DNA from: Vicinamibacteria bacterium
GTDB taxonomy: Bacteria > Acidobacteriota > Vicinamibacteria > Vicinamibacterales > UBA8438
Direction: 5' to 3'
Assembly: GCA_022821235.1 (NCBI GenBank)
Contig: JAJEEA010000520.1
Location: 1 to 37,671 of the forward strand
DNA: 37,671 nt
The translations under genes were made by a program, and so were the position numbers. This document shows, piece by piece, positions 6,980 through 15,933 of the stretch. Under the pieces are notes generated by a model. The model ran no database searches. It was given only the letters and a program-made list of their open reading frames with translations, and was not told the DNA's origin. Numbering within the stretch: position 1 is the stretch's first letter; every line of letters begins with the position of its first letter.

Positions 6980-9900
6980 ATGCACCGACACGGATTTCGA
7001 TGGCGGTTGCGCCGACGGAGCGGCGGCGGCGCTGACGATGCCGCCATCACGCGAAGAGACCGGACAGTCGGCAGGAATCGGACGCGCACATGGGCGACGG
7101 CCCTGCTGGTGCTGCTGGCCGCGGCCAGCGGCGCCGCCCAGACGAACACCGCGGAGCTGCTGGGCGTCGTGGCGGACGAGAGCGGCGCGGTCCTGCCGGG
7201 CACCCTCGTGGTGGCCACCCATCCCGCGAGCGGCACCGTCATCGAGCGGGTCGCCGACGGCGAGGGGCGGTTCTTCTTCCCCGGCCTCGCCACCGGGGAG
7301 TGGACCGTCACCGCGGAGCTGCCCGGGTTCCAGCGCTCGACCCAGACCGGCATCCGGCTCGAGGTCGGCCGGACCCTGCAGCTCGAGTTCACCCTGGCCC
7401 TCGGGGCGATCAGCGAGGAGGTGACGGTCGAGGTCAGCGCCCCCCTGCTCCAGACCACGACGGCCGAGATCAGCGACGTCATCGAGACCCGCGAGGTCGA
7501 GACGATCCCCCTGAACGGCCGGCAGTTCCTGCAGCTCGCCCAGCTCAGCGACGCCGTGGTCATCCCCCCCGGGGGCACCCGGGGCGGCGCCCTCCAGCAG
7601 GCGGGACCGCTGCCCAACGTCGGGGGCCAGCGGGCCGGGCACAACATCTACATGCTCGACGGGTTCAAGGTCACCGACGAGCTCTTCAACAACCTGGTCA
7701 TCAACCCGTCGGTCGACTCCATCCAGGAGTTCAAGATCCAGAAGTCGATGTACCCGCCCGAGTTCGGGGGGAAGGCGTCGGCCCTGATCAACGTGGCGAC
7801 CCGGTCGGGCGCGAACAACTTCCACGGGAGCCTGTTCGAGTTCATGCGCGACGAGCGCTTCGACGCCCACAACTACTTCGACGACCGCAGCCTGCCCGTG
7901 CCCCCCCTCGACCAGGACCAGTACGGCGGCACCCTCGGCGGCCCCATCGTCCGCGACCGCACGTTCTTCTTCGCGAGCTACGAGCGGCAGGACACGCGGC
8001 GGTCGATCACCAAGACCTTCTCGGTGCCCGACGCGGCGGTCCGGGCCGGCGACTTCTCGGGCTGGGACCCGATCTGCGATCCGCTCACCATCGATCCGGC
8101 GACCGGCTCGTGCCGGCCTTTCGCCGGCAACCGGATCCCGTCGGACCGGCTCGACCCGATCGCCAGCTCCTTCCTGACGAACGTGCCTTTGCCGACGGAC
8201 GGCGAGCGGTTCCAGAACCTGACCTCGGTCGAGCCGCAGGACAAGGACGTGCACCAGTTCAGCGTGCGCGTCGACCACCGGCCGGCCGAGGCCGACCATC
8301 TCTTCCTGCGGGTCAGCACCTTCGACGCCGACGAGATCCAGCCGTTCGGCACCGGCGTCCAGCAGGAGGCCCTCGTGCCGGGGTTCGGCCGGACGCTCGA
8401 CACCACGACCCGCAACGTCGGAGTGAGCTACACGAAGGCGATCGGCCGGAACAAGCTGAACGAGCTTCGCTTCGGCTACATGTCGGTGAACGGCGGGCAG
8501 CACAGCCAGAACGCGGGGGTCGACTTCGCCGACCGGGTCGGCCTGCTCGGGGTGAGCCGGAACCCCCGCGACGTCGGATACCCCCAGATCTCGACGGCGG
8601 GGCTGTTCAGCACCATGGGCGATCCCACGACGTTCGTGTCGCGGAGCAACGAGCACTTCGAGGTCTACGACAACTTCCTCATCGACCAGGGCAACCACCG
8701 CTACAAGTTCGGCGGCTACCTGTTCCACCTGCGGTTCCGCCCCGTCAACGCCGACACCGCCCGGGGCGCCTTCACCTATACGGGGCAGTGGAGCGGCAAC
8801 GCGATGGCCGACTTCCTGCTCGGGTACCCGACCGCGGCGGCGGCGGGCATCGGCGGCGGCGACCAGGACTCGCGCACGACGTGGCTGCACCTCTACGCCC
8901 AGGACGACTGGCGGGCGCGCGACAACCTGACCATCAACTACGGGTTGCGCTACGAGTACAACGCCCACATGAAGGACGTCGACAACCGCCTGTCGTCGAT
9001 CGACCTGTCGGTGCCGGGCGGGCGCTTCGTCGTCGCGAGCGACGACGCCGGCAACATCTCGCCCGCGGCCGAGGCCCTTCTGCCGCTGATGCCGATTCCC
9101 TGGGTGACGTCGGCCGAGCTCGGCTGGGATCGCAGCCTCCTGCGCCCGAGCCGGGTCCGCCTCGCCCCCCGGGCCGGGTTCGCGCTGCTGCTCGGCGACC
9201 AGCGCTCGGTGGTGCTGCGCGGCGGCTACGGGGTCTTCCTGAACCAGTGGGCGTACAGCGTGCAGACCGCGTTCACGCGGAACCTGCCGTTCTTCTTCCT
9301 GAAGCAGATCGACACCCCGTCGGACCAGCTCGCCCCCACCCACCAGACCCGCGACATCCTGACCAGCGACGCCACCGGCAGCATCGGCGGCTCGATCATG
9401 GACAACGACTACCGCGTCGAGTACACGCAGACGTGGAGCGGCGGCGTGCAGATGGAGGCGACGCGGCAGACGATGGTCGAGGTGGCCTACATGGGCTCGT
9501 ACACCATCGGGGCCGACAACTCGACCATCCGCAACGTGCCCCTGCCCGGCCCCGGACCCATCGACGAGCGGCGGCCGGTGCCCGAGCTGAGCGGCATCCG
9601 CGCCATCCGCTTCGACGGCGAGTCGATCTACCACGCGGTGACGTTCAAGGCCGAGCGGCGCTTCGACGGGCGGCACTCGTTCAACGCCGCCTACACCCTG
9701 TCGCAGTCGAAGGACGACGCCTCGAGCCCCGGCGGCACCGCCTTCGAGTCGAACGTCCCCCAGAACGTCAACGACATCTTCCCCGGCGAGGTGGCCCTGT
9801 CGAGCTTCGACCACCGCCACCAGCTCGTGGCCAGCGGCACCCTGCAGCTCCCGTTCTTCGAGGGGGCCGGCGGGGCGGCCGCGCTCCTCTCCGGCTGGCG

Positions 9901-10333
9901 CGTGAACGGCATCGTCACCGTCCAGTCCGGCGCCCCGTTCACCGTCAACCTCGGCATGGACCGCGCCAACGTCGGCTCGGGCCCCGCCCAGCGCCCCGAC
10001 CAGATCGGCGACCCCAACCTCCCCGCCGGCCAGCGTTCCCCCGACCGCTGGTTCAACACCGCCGCGTTCGCCCTGCAGAGCCCGTTCACCTTCGGCAGCG
10101 CCCTGCGCAACAGCGTCTTCGCGCCGGGCCTCGCCAACGTCGATGTCTCGCTGCAGAAGGACTGGTTCGTCGGCGACACCGGCCGCCTGGAGTTCCGCTG
10201 GGAGATCTTCAACGTGCTGAACCGGGCCAACTTCGAAGTGCCCAACCGCATCTTCGGCACCCCGAACTTCGGCCGCATCTTCAGCGCCCTGAACGCGCGG
10301 GAGATGCAGTTCGGTCTGCGCTACAGCTTCTGA
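6980..10333 (+). CDS. Oar-like TonB-dependent outer-membrane receptor with carboxypeptidase-regulatory-like domain
   Basis: 1117 residues. After an arginine-rich stretch, a signal peptide (ATALLVLLAAASGAAQ, about 39-54) leads into a carboxypeptidase-regulatory-like beta domain (about 55-140, with GVVADESGAVLPG and FPGLATGEWTV). A TonB plug (about 150-270, LNGRQFLQL, HNIYMLDGF) and a long barrel follow, with the typical repeated phrases GGYGVFLNQ and AYTLSQSKDDA. It ends in aromatic Phe (FGLRYSF), as outer-membrane barrels do. Oar-type receptors are greatly expanded in Acidobacteria; substrates are usually unknown, and large oligosaccharides or peptides are proposed. The start is ATG 6980, though a downstream start nearer the signal peptide cannot be excluded. 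It is monocistronic as far as can be seen. Confidence 0.93.
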   Translation: MHRHGFRWRLRRRSGGGADDAAITRRDRTVGRNRTRTWATALLVLLAAASGAAQTNTAELLGVVADESGAVLPGTLVVATHPASGTVIERVADGEGRFFFPGLATGEWTVTAELPGFQRSTQTGIRLEVGRTLQLEFTLALGAISEEVTVEVSAPLLQTTTAEISDVIETREVETIPLNGRQFLQLAQLSDAVVIPPGGTRGGALQQAGPLPNVGGQRAGHNIYMLDGFKVTDELFNNLVINPSVDSIQEFKIQKSMYPPEFGGKASALINVATRSGANNFHGSLFEFMRDERFDAHNYFDDRSLPVPPLDQDQYGGTLGGPIVRDRTFFFASYERQDTRRSITKTFSVPDAAVRAGDFSGWDPICDPLTIDPATGSCRPFAGNRIPSDRLDPIASSFLTNVPLPTDGERFQNLTSVEPQDKDVHQFSVRVDHRPAEADHLFLRVSTFDADEIQPFGTGVQQEALVPGFGRTLDTTTRNVGVSYTKAIGRNKLNELRFGYMSVNGGQHSQNAGVDFADRVGLLGVSRNPRDVGYPQISTAGLFSTMGDPTTFVSRSNEHFEVYDNFLIDQGNHRYKFGGYLFHLRFRPVNADTARGAFTYTGQWSGNAMADFLLGYPTAAAAGIGGGDQDSRTTWLHLYAQDDWRARDNLTINYGLRYEYNAHMKDVDNRLSSIDLSVPGGRFVVASDDAGNISPAAEALLPLMPIPWVTSAELGWDRSLLRPSRVRLAPRAGFALLLGDQRSVVLRGGYGVFLNQWAYSVQTAFTRNLPFFFLKQIDTPSDQLAPTHQTRDILTSDATGSIGGSIMDNDYRVEYTQTWSGGVQMEATRQTMVEVAYMGSYTIGADNSTIRNVPLPGPGPIDERRPVPELSGIRAIRFDGESIYHAVTFKAERRFDGRHSFNAAYTLSQSKDDASSPGGTAFESNVPQNVNDIFPGEVALSSFDHRHQLVASGTLQLPFFEGAGGAAALLSGWRVNGIVTVQSGAPFTVNLGMDRANVGSGPAQRPDQIGDPNLPAGQRSPDRWFNTAAFALQSPFTFGSALRNSVFAPGLANVDVSLQKDWFVGDTGRLEFRWEIFNVLNRANFEVPNRIFGTPNFGRIFSALNAREMQFGLRYSF

Positions 10334-10392
10334 GGCGGTGGCCGGGACGCGGATTCGCACTCGGAGAAACCGACGAGCGTCAGCCATCATTG

Positions 10393-10429
10393 GCCATGAC
10401 ATGACAATTTGTCGTGCCATGGCTAAAAT
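10393..10429 (+). promoter_or_regulatory. Promoter overlapped by a 31-base imperfect palindrome
   Basis: Arms GCCATGACATGACAA (10393-10407) and TTGTCGTGCCATGGC (10409-10423) match at 13 of 15 positions around a single central T. Within and beside it lies a good sigma-70-like promoter: ATGACA (10401-10406), a 17-base spacer and TAAAAT (10424-10429). A dimeric repressor bound here would cover the -35 and the spacer. Predicted transcription starts at about 10436, just before GTG 10438. Confidence 0.6.
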
Positions 10430-10437
10430 TGGCTGAC

Positions 10438-11556
10438 GTGAAGGATCCCTGGCACTTCGAGCGGCGCGACTTCACGGCTCACGTCCTGAGTCTGCTGACC
10501 CAGGGACCGGTCGGCGCGCTCAGCCTGTTCGGGCCGCGGCGCACCGGCAAGACGGAGTTCCTGCTCAAGGACCTGGCGCCGCGGGCGCAGCGCCGCGGAC
10601 ACCGTGTCGTCTACGCGTCGTTCTGGCAGTCGCCGCTGTCGCCGCTCGCGGTGCTGCTGCACGCCCTGGAGGCGTCCCTCACAGGTGCGTCGTTCGGCGA
10701 CAGAATACGCGCGGCCGCGGTGGCCCTGGCCCCGCGACTCAAGCTGTCCGCGCCGGCGCCCGGCGCGTCGGCGGCGGAAATCGACCTCACCGCGCTGGCC
10801 GGACAGCCGCCGAGCGACCTTCTGCTGTATCTGGACGATCTCCTCGACCGCGTCGCCGGAAGCAGAAAACCGACGCTCCTGCTTCTCGACGAGGTTCAGG
10901 AGCTGGCGCAACGGCCGGGGAACGGGCCTCTCGTCGCGGCGCTCAGAACCGGTCTCGACAAGCGGCGCGCGAGCATCAAGACGATCTTCACGGGGTCGAG
11001 CCGCGAGGGCCTGGCCGCCGTCTTCACGGCACGACAGGCGCCGTTCTTCCATTTCGCGACGCCGATCGACCTGCCCGCGCTCGGGGACGCGTTCGTCGCC
11101 CACATCCTCGCCGTGTTCGAGAGAATGTCAGGCCGCACCCTGAACGGACCGGACATGCGAGCCGCCTTCGAGCGGCTGCACAACAACCCGTACTTCTTCC
11201 GCCTGTTCATCGAGGCGCTGCTCTGCAACCGCGACCTGCCTCCGGCGGCGACCCTCGCGGAAGTACGCGACCGTATCGCCGTCGAACTGGGCTTCGCAGA
11301 CACCTGGCTGTCGCTCACGGCGGTTCAGCGGGCGGCCGCCCGGGCGCTTGCCGACGGCGCCCGGCAGCCGTTCGGCCGACCTTTTCGCCGCACCCTCGCC
11401 GCACACCTGCGGCAACCGGCGCCGACGGTCGGCCGCGTGCAGGCGGCGCTGCGCCGGCTGCAACGGCTCGGCATCGCCGATACGCACACGGGAGCCTGGT
11501 CGCTGGTGGACCCGGAGTTCGCCGCCTGGGTCCGGGACCAGGCCGGTCGAGGCTGA
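10438..11556 (+). CDS. P-loop ATPase of the AAA/archaeal-ATPase type
   Basis: About 372 residues. The Walker A motif GPRRTGKTE is at residues 32-40, and Walker B LLLLDE at about 147-152 with EVQEL following. A sensor-like TGSS comes after IKTIFT, and a C-terminal winged-helix-like region spans about 280-370 (VGRVQAALRRLQRLGI). This is the arrangement of AAA_14/archaeal-type ATPases, often orphan proteins linked with mobile or conflict modules; the target is unknown. GTG 10438 begins VKDPWHFERRDF, which fits relatives better than GTG 10414, which lies inside the palindrome and upstream of the predicted transcription start. The palindrome suggests tight, possibly autogenous control. Confidence 0.75.
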   Translation: MKDPWHFERRDFTAHVLSLLTQGPVGALSLFGPRRTGKTEFLLKDLAPRAQRRGHRVVYASFWQSPLSPLAVLLHALEASLTGASFGDRIRAAAVALAPRLKLSAPAPGASAAEIDLTALAGQPPSDLLLYLDDLLDRVAGSRKPTLLLLDEVQELAQRPGNGPLVAALRTGLDKRRASIKTIFTGSSREGLAAVFTARQAPFFHFATPIDLPALGDAFVAHILAVFERMSGRTLNGPDMRAAFERLHNNPYFFRLFIEALLCNRDLPPAATLAEVRDRIAVELGFADTWLSLTAVQRAAARALADGARQPFGRPFRRTLAAHLRQPAPTVGRVQAALRRLQRLGIADTHTGAWSLVDPEFAAWVRDQAGRG

Positions 11557-11658
11557 AGGGCGTCGAACCGGGGCCGTTCGCCCTGGGCCAGTCCACCGGT
11601 TCGCCTGTTCGATGCCGCCGCGAGCCGCGCATCAGACGACGCGGAACCGCGTCCGGGG

Positions 11659-13203
11659 TCAGCGCGACGGGATCGCGCAGGCGAAGCTGGCCTCGTCGTT
11701 CGGATCGCCGCTGCCATCGTAGACGGCGACCTGCGGATACGGACAGACGGGGCGGGTCATCGTGACCTCGCCGTCCCCGTCCAGCTTCGTCGCGAGCAGG
11801 CGCTCGGGGGCCTGGCCGTCCTCGACCCAGGCGCGGATGGCCTCGACCCAGTCGACGCGGTCGGGGCCGGGGCCGCCCGCGCAGTGGAGCACGCCGGGCA
11901 GCATGTAGAGCCGCGCGTAGTCGCGGGCGGCGGCGTCGTCGGCCGCGAGGCGCACGTAGTAGTCGATGGTGCCGAGGGGCGTGAGGGCGAGGTCGGACCA
12001 GCCGGTCCAGTAGATGATGCGGCCGCCGCCGTCGCGGAAACGGCCGAGGTCGGTGCTGGTGGCGTTGAGGATCGCGCCGGTCGGGGCGACGTCCTCTTCC
12101 CAGGTAGAGAAATCGTACTCTGTGTAGTCCCAGTCGGGGTCGCCGAAGACGAAGTACTTGAAGAGCTCGGTCCCGAAGCCGTACTGCGCGCTCGCGGCCC
12201 CCGGCGGACCGACCACCCACCCGGGCCAGCCGCCGGCGGCGTGCTCGCCGCCGTAGTTGAACCCGTGGTAGAGCGGCCCGCCGTTCGCCTCGGGGCCGTC
12301 GTAGACGGTGCGGATGGCGGCGAGCTGCGCCGCGGTGACGCAGCCGTCGGCCGCGCGGTCGCCGGCGCAGCGCGGCAGGTCGGCGGGGTCGAAGCCGCAG
12401 TGCCGCGGGTCGGTCATCATGCCGTCCTCGACCCCGTCGTCGGCGTCGCACGCGGCGAGGATGCTCGACCCGAGCAGGTCGAGCGCGGCCGCCGTCAGCA
12501 CCGGCGCGTCGAGGTCGCCGTCGGGGTAGATGGCCTGCTGGTTCTGCACGAACCCGGCGGTGATGCCCGTCCAGTCGTAGGCGGGCGCGGCGGCCACGAT
12601 GCCGTCGAAGTCGTCGGGGTAGCGCTGCGACGCCATCATCGCCTGTCCGCCGCCCCGCGAGCAGCCGACGAAGTAATCGTACTCGGACGGCCGCGCGTAG
12701 TAGTGCGAGATGATGGACTTGGCGGTCTCCGCCGTCAGGTGGACGGCGCGATGGCCGAAGTTCTCCTGCCGCTCGGGATGGTCGAGGGCCCAGTCCGCCT
12801 CGCGGCCGCTGCCGCTGTGCCCGGTGTCGGTCCCCGCCGTCGCGTAGCCGCGCTCGAGGGGGCCGCCCCCATGGGCGTAGAGCGAGCGCGCCTGGTTCTG
12901 GACGCTGCCCACGAAGCCGCCCCCGCCCCCCATCAGGAACCGGCCGTTCCAGTCGTCGGGCAGCAGCAGCTCGAAGTTGATCTCGGTCTCGATGACGCCC
13001 CGCACCCGGCAGTGGGCCGGGACGTCCCCCTCGGCGACGTGCTCGGCCGAGCCGATGCGCATGTCGATGAGCTCCAGCGCCGTCAGATCGGCGCAGGCGC
13101 CGGGGAGGTCCGCGGGATTCGCGGCGGGGGCCGCGCACGCGGCAGCCGCGGCCAGGCCGGCGGCGAGGACGACGTTCACCAGGCAACGCTGCGTGCGGGT
13201 CAT
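11659..13203 (-). CDS. Tannase/feruloyl esterase family hydrolase
   Basis: 514 residues with an N-terminal signal peptide (VVLAAGLAAAAAC). The alpha/beta-hydrolase nucleophile is Ser182 in GCSRGGG. The family's CS-D-HC arrangement is visible: Cys181-Ser182, an Asp in GWSDLAL, and His-Cys in GVLHCAGGPGPD, where a disulfide joins the residues next to the catalytic Ser and His. Members hydrolyse ester bonds of galloyl, feruloyl or related aromatic esters, outside the cytoplasm; the actual substrate here is unknown. ATG 13203 follows a GAGGGAGAA ribosome-binding site. An in-frame ATG at 13257 is possible but would bury the signal peptide. The gene stands alone, convergent with the ATPase gene. 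Confidence 0.9.
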   Translation of the reverse strand: MTRTQRCLVNVVLAAGLAAAAACAAPAANPADLPGACADLTALELIDMRIGSAEHVAEGDVPAHCRVRGVIETEINFELLLPDDWNGRFLMGGGGGFVGSVQNQARSLYAHGGGPLERGYATAGTDTGHSGSGREADWALDHPERQENFGHRAVHLTAETAKSIISHYYARPSEYDYFVGCSRGGGQAMMASQRYPDDFDGIVAAAPAYDWTGITAGFVQNQQAIYPDGDLDAPVLTAAALDLLGSSILAACDADDGVEDGMMTDPRHCGFDPADLPRCAGDRAADGCVTAAQLAAIRTVYDGPEANGGPLYHGFNYGGEHAAGGWPGWVVGPPGAASAQYGFGTELFKYFVFGDPDWDYTEYDFSTWEEDVAPTGAILNATSTDLGRFRDGGGRIIYWTGWSDLALTPLGTIDYYVRLAADDAAARDYARLYMLPGVLHCAGGPGPDRVDWVEAIRAWVEDGQAPERLLATKLDGDGEVTMTRPVCPYPQVAVYDGSGDPNDEASFACAIPSR

Positions 13204-13253
13204 CGTGGCTTCTCCCTCGGTGGTTCCGATACGAGCTTCGGGCGGCATGCCGA

Positions 13254-13499
13254 TCAATCGACGCCGACGTCCGAGCGGGAGGATGGGCTGTTCGCGGCAT
13301 CGCCGGACGGGCCGGACAGGCGGGCCCGCTGCGCCTCTTCCAGGCTCCGGAACTTGAAGACGCCGCGCGGACGGGGGCGCGGGGCCAGGGAGCGGTATCG
13401 CGCGCAGTGACGAAGGAAGCGCTCGAGTCCGTCGGCCACGCCAACGCGCACCGGGGCCGCGTTCATCTCCTCGACCGATCGGAACCGCTCGACCCCCAT
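13254..13499 (-). CDS. Small conserved hypothetical protein paired with a nucleotidyltransferase
   Basis: 81 residues with the recognisable core FLRHCARYRSLAPR and GVFKFRSLEEAQRAR. Proteins with these phrases are, to my recollection, found as small partners of MNT-type nucleotidyltransferases. It starts one base after the stop of the nucleotidyltransferase gene upstream on the same strand, so the two are translationally coupled. No known domain or catalytic residue can be named. A toxin-antitoxin-like partnership is an inference from the gene order. Confidence 0.7.
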   Translation of the reverse strand: MGVERFRSVEEMNAAPVRVGVADGLERFLRHCARYRSLAPRPRPRGVFKFRSLEEAQRARLSGPSGDAANSPSSRSDVGVD

Positions 13500-13500
13500 G

Positions 13501-13986
13501 CTACTCGTCCCCGTCGTCGTCCGGCAGGTCGAAGCGCTGCCGGAGCACCGCCGCGTCCTGCCGGTCGATGGCCCGAACCGTCCCCTTCTTCAGCCGGTGG
13601 AGCGCCGCCGGCGTGGCGACGCGCACGCGGACACCTTCGATTTCCTTCGCCTCCGACTCGACCGATTCGAAGCTGGCGACCTCGCCGAGCCGGGTCATCA
13701 CGTCCAGATACAGGTCCCCGGTCGGCGGGTAGTACCGCACCGCGGGATAGGCGCCCAACAGGTCGTCGGTCCGTATGTCCTCGATCTCGGGGTCTTCGGC
13801 GAACGCCGCCCGCAGCGCCGCGCGCAGCCGCTCGATGTTCTCGGGCGCGGCCCGCACGAGCATGTCCACGTCCTCGGTGGCGCGCACGACACCGTGGAAC
13901 CCCATCGCCGCCGCCCCGATCAGCACGTAGTCGACCGCGGCCTCCTCGAGTGCGCGCAACAGGCCCAGGAGCTCGTCACGATCCAC
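13501..13986 (-). CDS. MNT/AbiEii-type nucleotidyltransferase
   Basis: 161 residues. The nucleotidyltransferase core is visible near the N-terminus: IGAAAMGFHG followed by RATEDVDMLV, where the DVD supplies metal-binding acidic residues. Further conserved elements are YLDVMTRLG, with a possible third Asp, and TPAALHRLKKGTVRAIDRQDA, typical of the family's C-terminal half. Such proteins nucleotidylate tRNA or proteins in type IV or type VII-like toxin-antitoxin modules, while others are of unknown role. The start is GTG 13986 (VDRDELLGLLRALEE). The 81-residue gene follows one base later. Unlike most conflict-type genes here, this one is intact. Confidence 0.8.
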   Translation of the reverse strand: MDRDELLGLLRALEEAAVDYVLIGAAAMGFHGVVRATEDVDMLVRAAPENIERLRAALRAAFAEDPEIEDIRTDDLLGAYPAVRYYPPTGDLYLDVMTRLGEVASFESVESEAKEIEGVRVRVATPAALHRLKKGTVRAIDRQDAAVLRQRFDLPDDDGDE

Positions 13987-14206
13987 CCGACAAGCCTAAC
14001 AGTACGGGGCCGCCGACCAGCGTACCACGTCCCCTCGACGGAACCGACGCCGCGGGCCGCTCCCACCGGCGCCGACACGATATGATCTCGATCCGGCGGG
14101 CGACGGCGGAGGGGCCGTAGCCGACGCCGTAGGGCAGCGCCGCTCCCCGGGGACGCGCGGACGATTGGCGGGGTCGGGCGGGCAAAGGATACCGGGGCTA
14201 TCGACG

Positions 14207-15862
14207 ATGAGACGACTTCTGATCGCGGCGTGGATCCTGGGGGCGACGGGCGCTCCCCCGGCGCAGGCGCAGGAACCGGTGGACCTGCTGCTGCACGACG
14301 GCAAGGTCTTCGCGGCCGACGAGCTGCTTTCCACCTACTCGGCCATCGCCGTGCGCGACGGGCGCATCGTGGCCCTCGGCTGGGACGATGTGACCGATCG
14401 CTACCGCGCCGCGCGGACCATCGACCTCGGCGGGCGGCTCGTCCTGCCCGGGTTCATCGACACCCACATCCACATCCGCGGCAACCCGGAGCGCTGGGTC
14501 GATCTGGCGGGGCTCGAGAACCTGGCCGAGCTGAAGGGGCGGGTCACCCGGAAGGCGGAGCAGCTCGGAGCGGGGGAGTGGATCACCGGGTACGGCTGGT
14601 CGGAGGACGAGCTCACCGAGCAGCGGCGGCCGCTGCGCTGGGACCTGGACGATGCCGCGCCCGCCAACCCCGTGGTGCTGACCCGCGCCGGGGGCCACAG
14701 CTCGGTGGCGAGCTCGCTCGCGCTCGAGGCGGCCGAGCTGACGCCGGACAGCGAGGTCCCGCCCGGCGGCATCATCGAGGTCGACGACGCGGGCCGGATG
14801 AACGGCATCCTCCGCGAGGGGGCGCAGGGGCTGGTCAGCCGCCTCGTGCCCGATCCGACCCGGGACGAGCTGCGGGCGAGCTTCGTCGAGAACCTGCGCG
14901 ACTTGCTCCGGCTCGGCGTCACGAGCATCATCCACGCCGGGGTCGGCATCGAGGGCTTCGCGGACTGGGAGGCGGCCTACGCGGCGCACCGCGGCGAGCT
15001 GCCGCGGGCCGCCGTGCAGCTCCGCGTGCCGCCGGACCCGGAACGGGCCGTCGACATGCTCGACCGGTTCGGCCGGAAGACCGGCGACGGCGACGAGTGG
15101 CTGCGGGTCGGGCCCATGAAGTTCTTCGTCGACGGCGGCTACACCGGCGCCGCCGCCTGGACCCTCGAGCCCTACCGGGGGCAGCCCGGCTACCACGGCA
15201 GCGGCCCCCTGATCGACGAGGCGGGGCTCTTCGCCATCTCCAGCGCCGCCCACGAGCGGGGCTGGCAGATGGGCTTCCACACCATCGGCGACGCCGCCAT
15301 CGCGATGACCGTCGACGTGTGGGCGCGCCTGCTCGAGGCGTCGCCGCGCGCCGACCACCGCCACTTCCTGAACCACTTCACGGTCCGGCCCCCGGCCGAG
15401 ACGATGCAGACGATGGCGGCCTGGAACATCCACGTCGCGCAGCAGCCCAACTTCACCTATACGCTCGACGGGCGCTACGCCGAGCACCTCGAGGGCGAGC
15501 GCTACGAGACGAACAACCCCCTGCGCTCGCCGATGCGGCACGGGGTGGTGGTGGCCCTGGGCAGCGACATCCTCCCCATCGGGCCGATGGTGGGGCTGCA
15601 GGCGGCGGTGACCCGCCGGGGCATGGGCGGCGCGGTGGTCGGCCACGGCGAGGCGCTGACGATGCCCGAGGCCATCGTCGGCTACACGCGCATCGCCGCC
15701 CACCTGACCTTCGAGGAGGACGAGAAGGGCACCCTCGAGGTCGGCAAGCTCGCCGACCTGGTGGTGCTGTCGCAGGACCTGCTCACGATCGACCCGGAGC
15801 GGACCACGGAAACCGAGGTCGACCTGACGGTGCTCGGCGGGCGGGTGGTCTTCGAGCGCTGA
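14207..15862 (+). CDS. YtcJ-like amidohydrolase (amidohydrolase family 3), exported
   Basis: 551 residues. A signal peptide (LLIAAWILGATGAPPAQAQ) precedes the composite beta domain, and the metal-binding HxH is at residues 87-89 in FIDTHIH. Later ligands fit the TIM-barrel metallohydrolase pattern: His in MGFHTIGDAAI, His in FLNHFTV and Asp in ALGSDILPIGP. The C-terminal GTLEVGKLADLVVL closes the family signature. Substrates of this group are N-substituted amino acids, amides or cyclic ureides, and cannot be narrowed from sequence. ATG 14207 is chosen because it starts the signal peptide; ATG 14165 would add 14 residues. About 220 bases without a gene separate it from the divergent nucleotidyltransferase operon. 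Confidence 0.9.
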   Translation: MRRLLIAAWILGATGAPPAQAQEPVDLLLHDGKVFAADELLSTYSAIAVRDGRIVALGWDDVTDRYRAARTIDLGGRLVLPGFIDTHIHIRGNPERWVDLAGLENLAELKGRVTRKAEQLGAGEWITGYGWSEDELTEQRRPLRWDLDDAAPANPVVLTRAGGHSSVASSLALEAAELTPDSEVPPGGIIEVDDAGRMNGILREGAQGLVSRLVPDPTRDELRASFVENLRDLLRLGVTSIIHAGVGIEGFADWEAAYAAHRGELPRAAVQLRVPPDPERAVDMLDRFGRKTGDGDEWLRVGPMKFFVDGGYTGAAAWTLEPYRGQPGYHGSGPLIDEAGLFAISSAAHERGWQMGFHTIGDAAIAMTVDVWARLLEASPRADHRHFLNHFTVRPPAETMQTMAAWNIHVAQQPNFTYTLDGRYAEHLEGERYETNNPLRSPMRHGVVVALGSDILPIGPMVGLQAAVTRRGMGGAVVGHGEALTMPEAIVGYTRIAAHLTFEEDEKGTLEVGKLADLVVLSQDLLTIDPERTTETEVDLTVLGGRVVFER

Positions 15863-15878
15863 GGGCCTGAGGGCAGTG

Positions 15879-15933
15879 CTACGCGGCGTCGAACCGATAG
15901 ACCAGGATGTTTGGTGTCAACGAGTGCGGCCAC
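15879..15933 (-). pseudogene. Stub of a VapC-type PIN-domain toxin
   Basis: GTG 15933 begins MAALVDT, and after one extra base in a TTT run (15910-15912, AAA on the minus strand) the sequence continues ILVYRFDAA and then TAG at 15879-15881. Joined, it reads MAALVDTNILVYRFDAA, a textbook PIN-domain N-terminus whose Asp in VDTN is the first metal ligand. The rest of the roughly 130-residue toxin is missing, because the amidohydrolase gene ends only 16 bases further on. The stub overlaps the end of the AbrB-type antitoxin gene by about 17 bases, the usual arrangement of a vapBC pair. Confidence 0.75.

Noticed and set aside
6935-10420. An open frame of more than 1100 codons on the minus strand opposite the TonB receptor
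   Set aside because: It is the codon-shadow frame expected in very GC-rich DNA. Its translation is Val/Gly/Arg/Asp rich without any domain, while the plus strand has a complete receptor.
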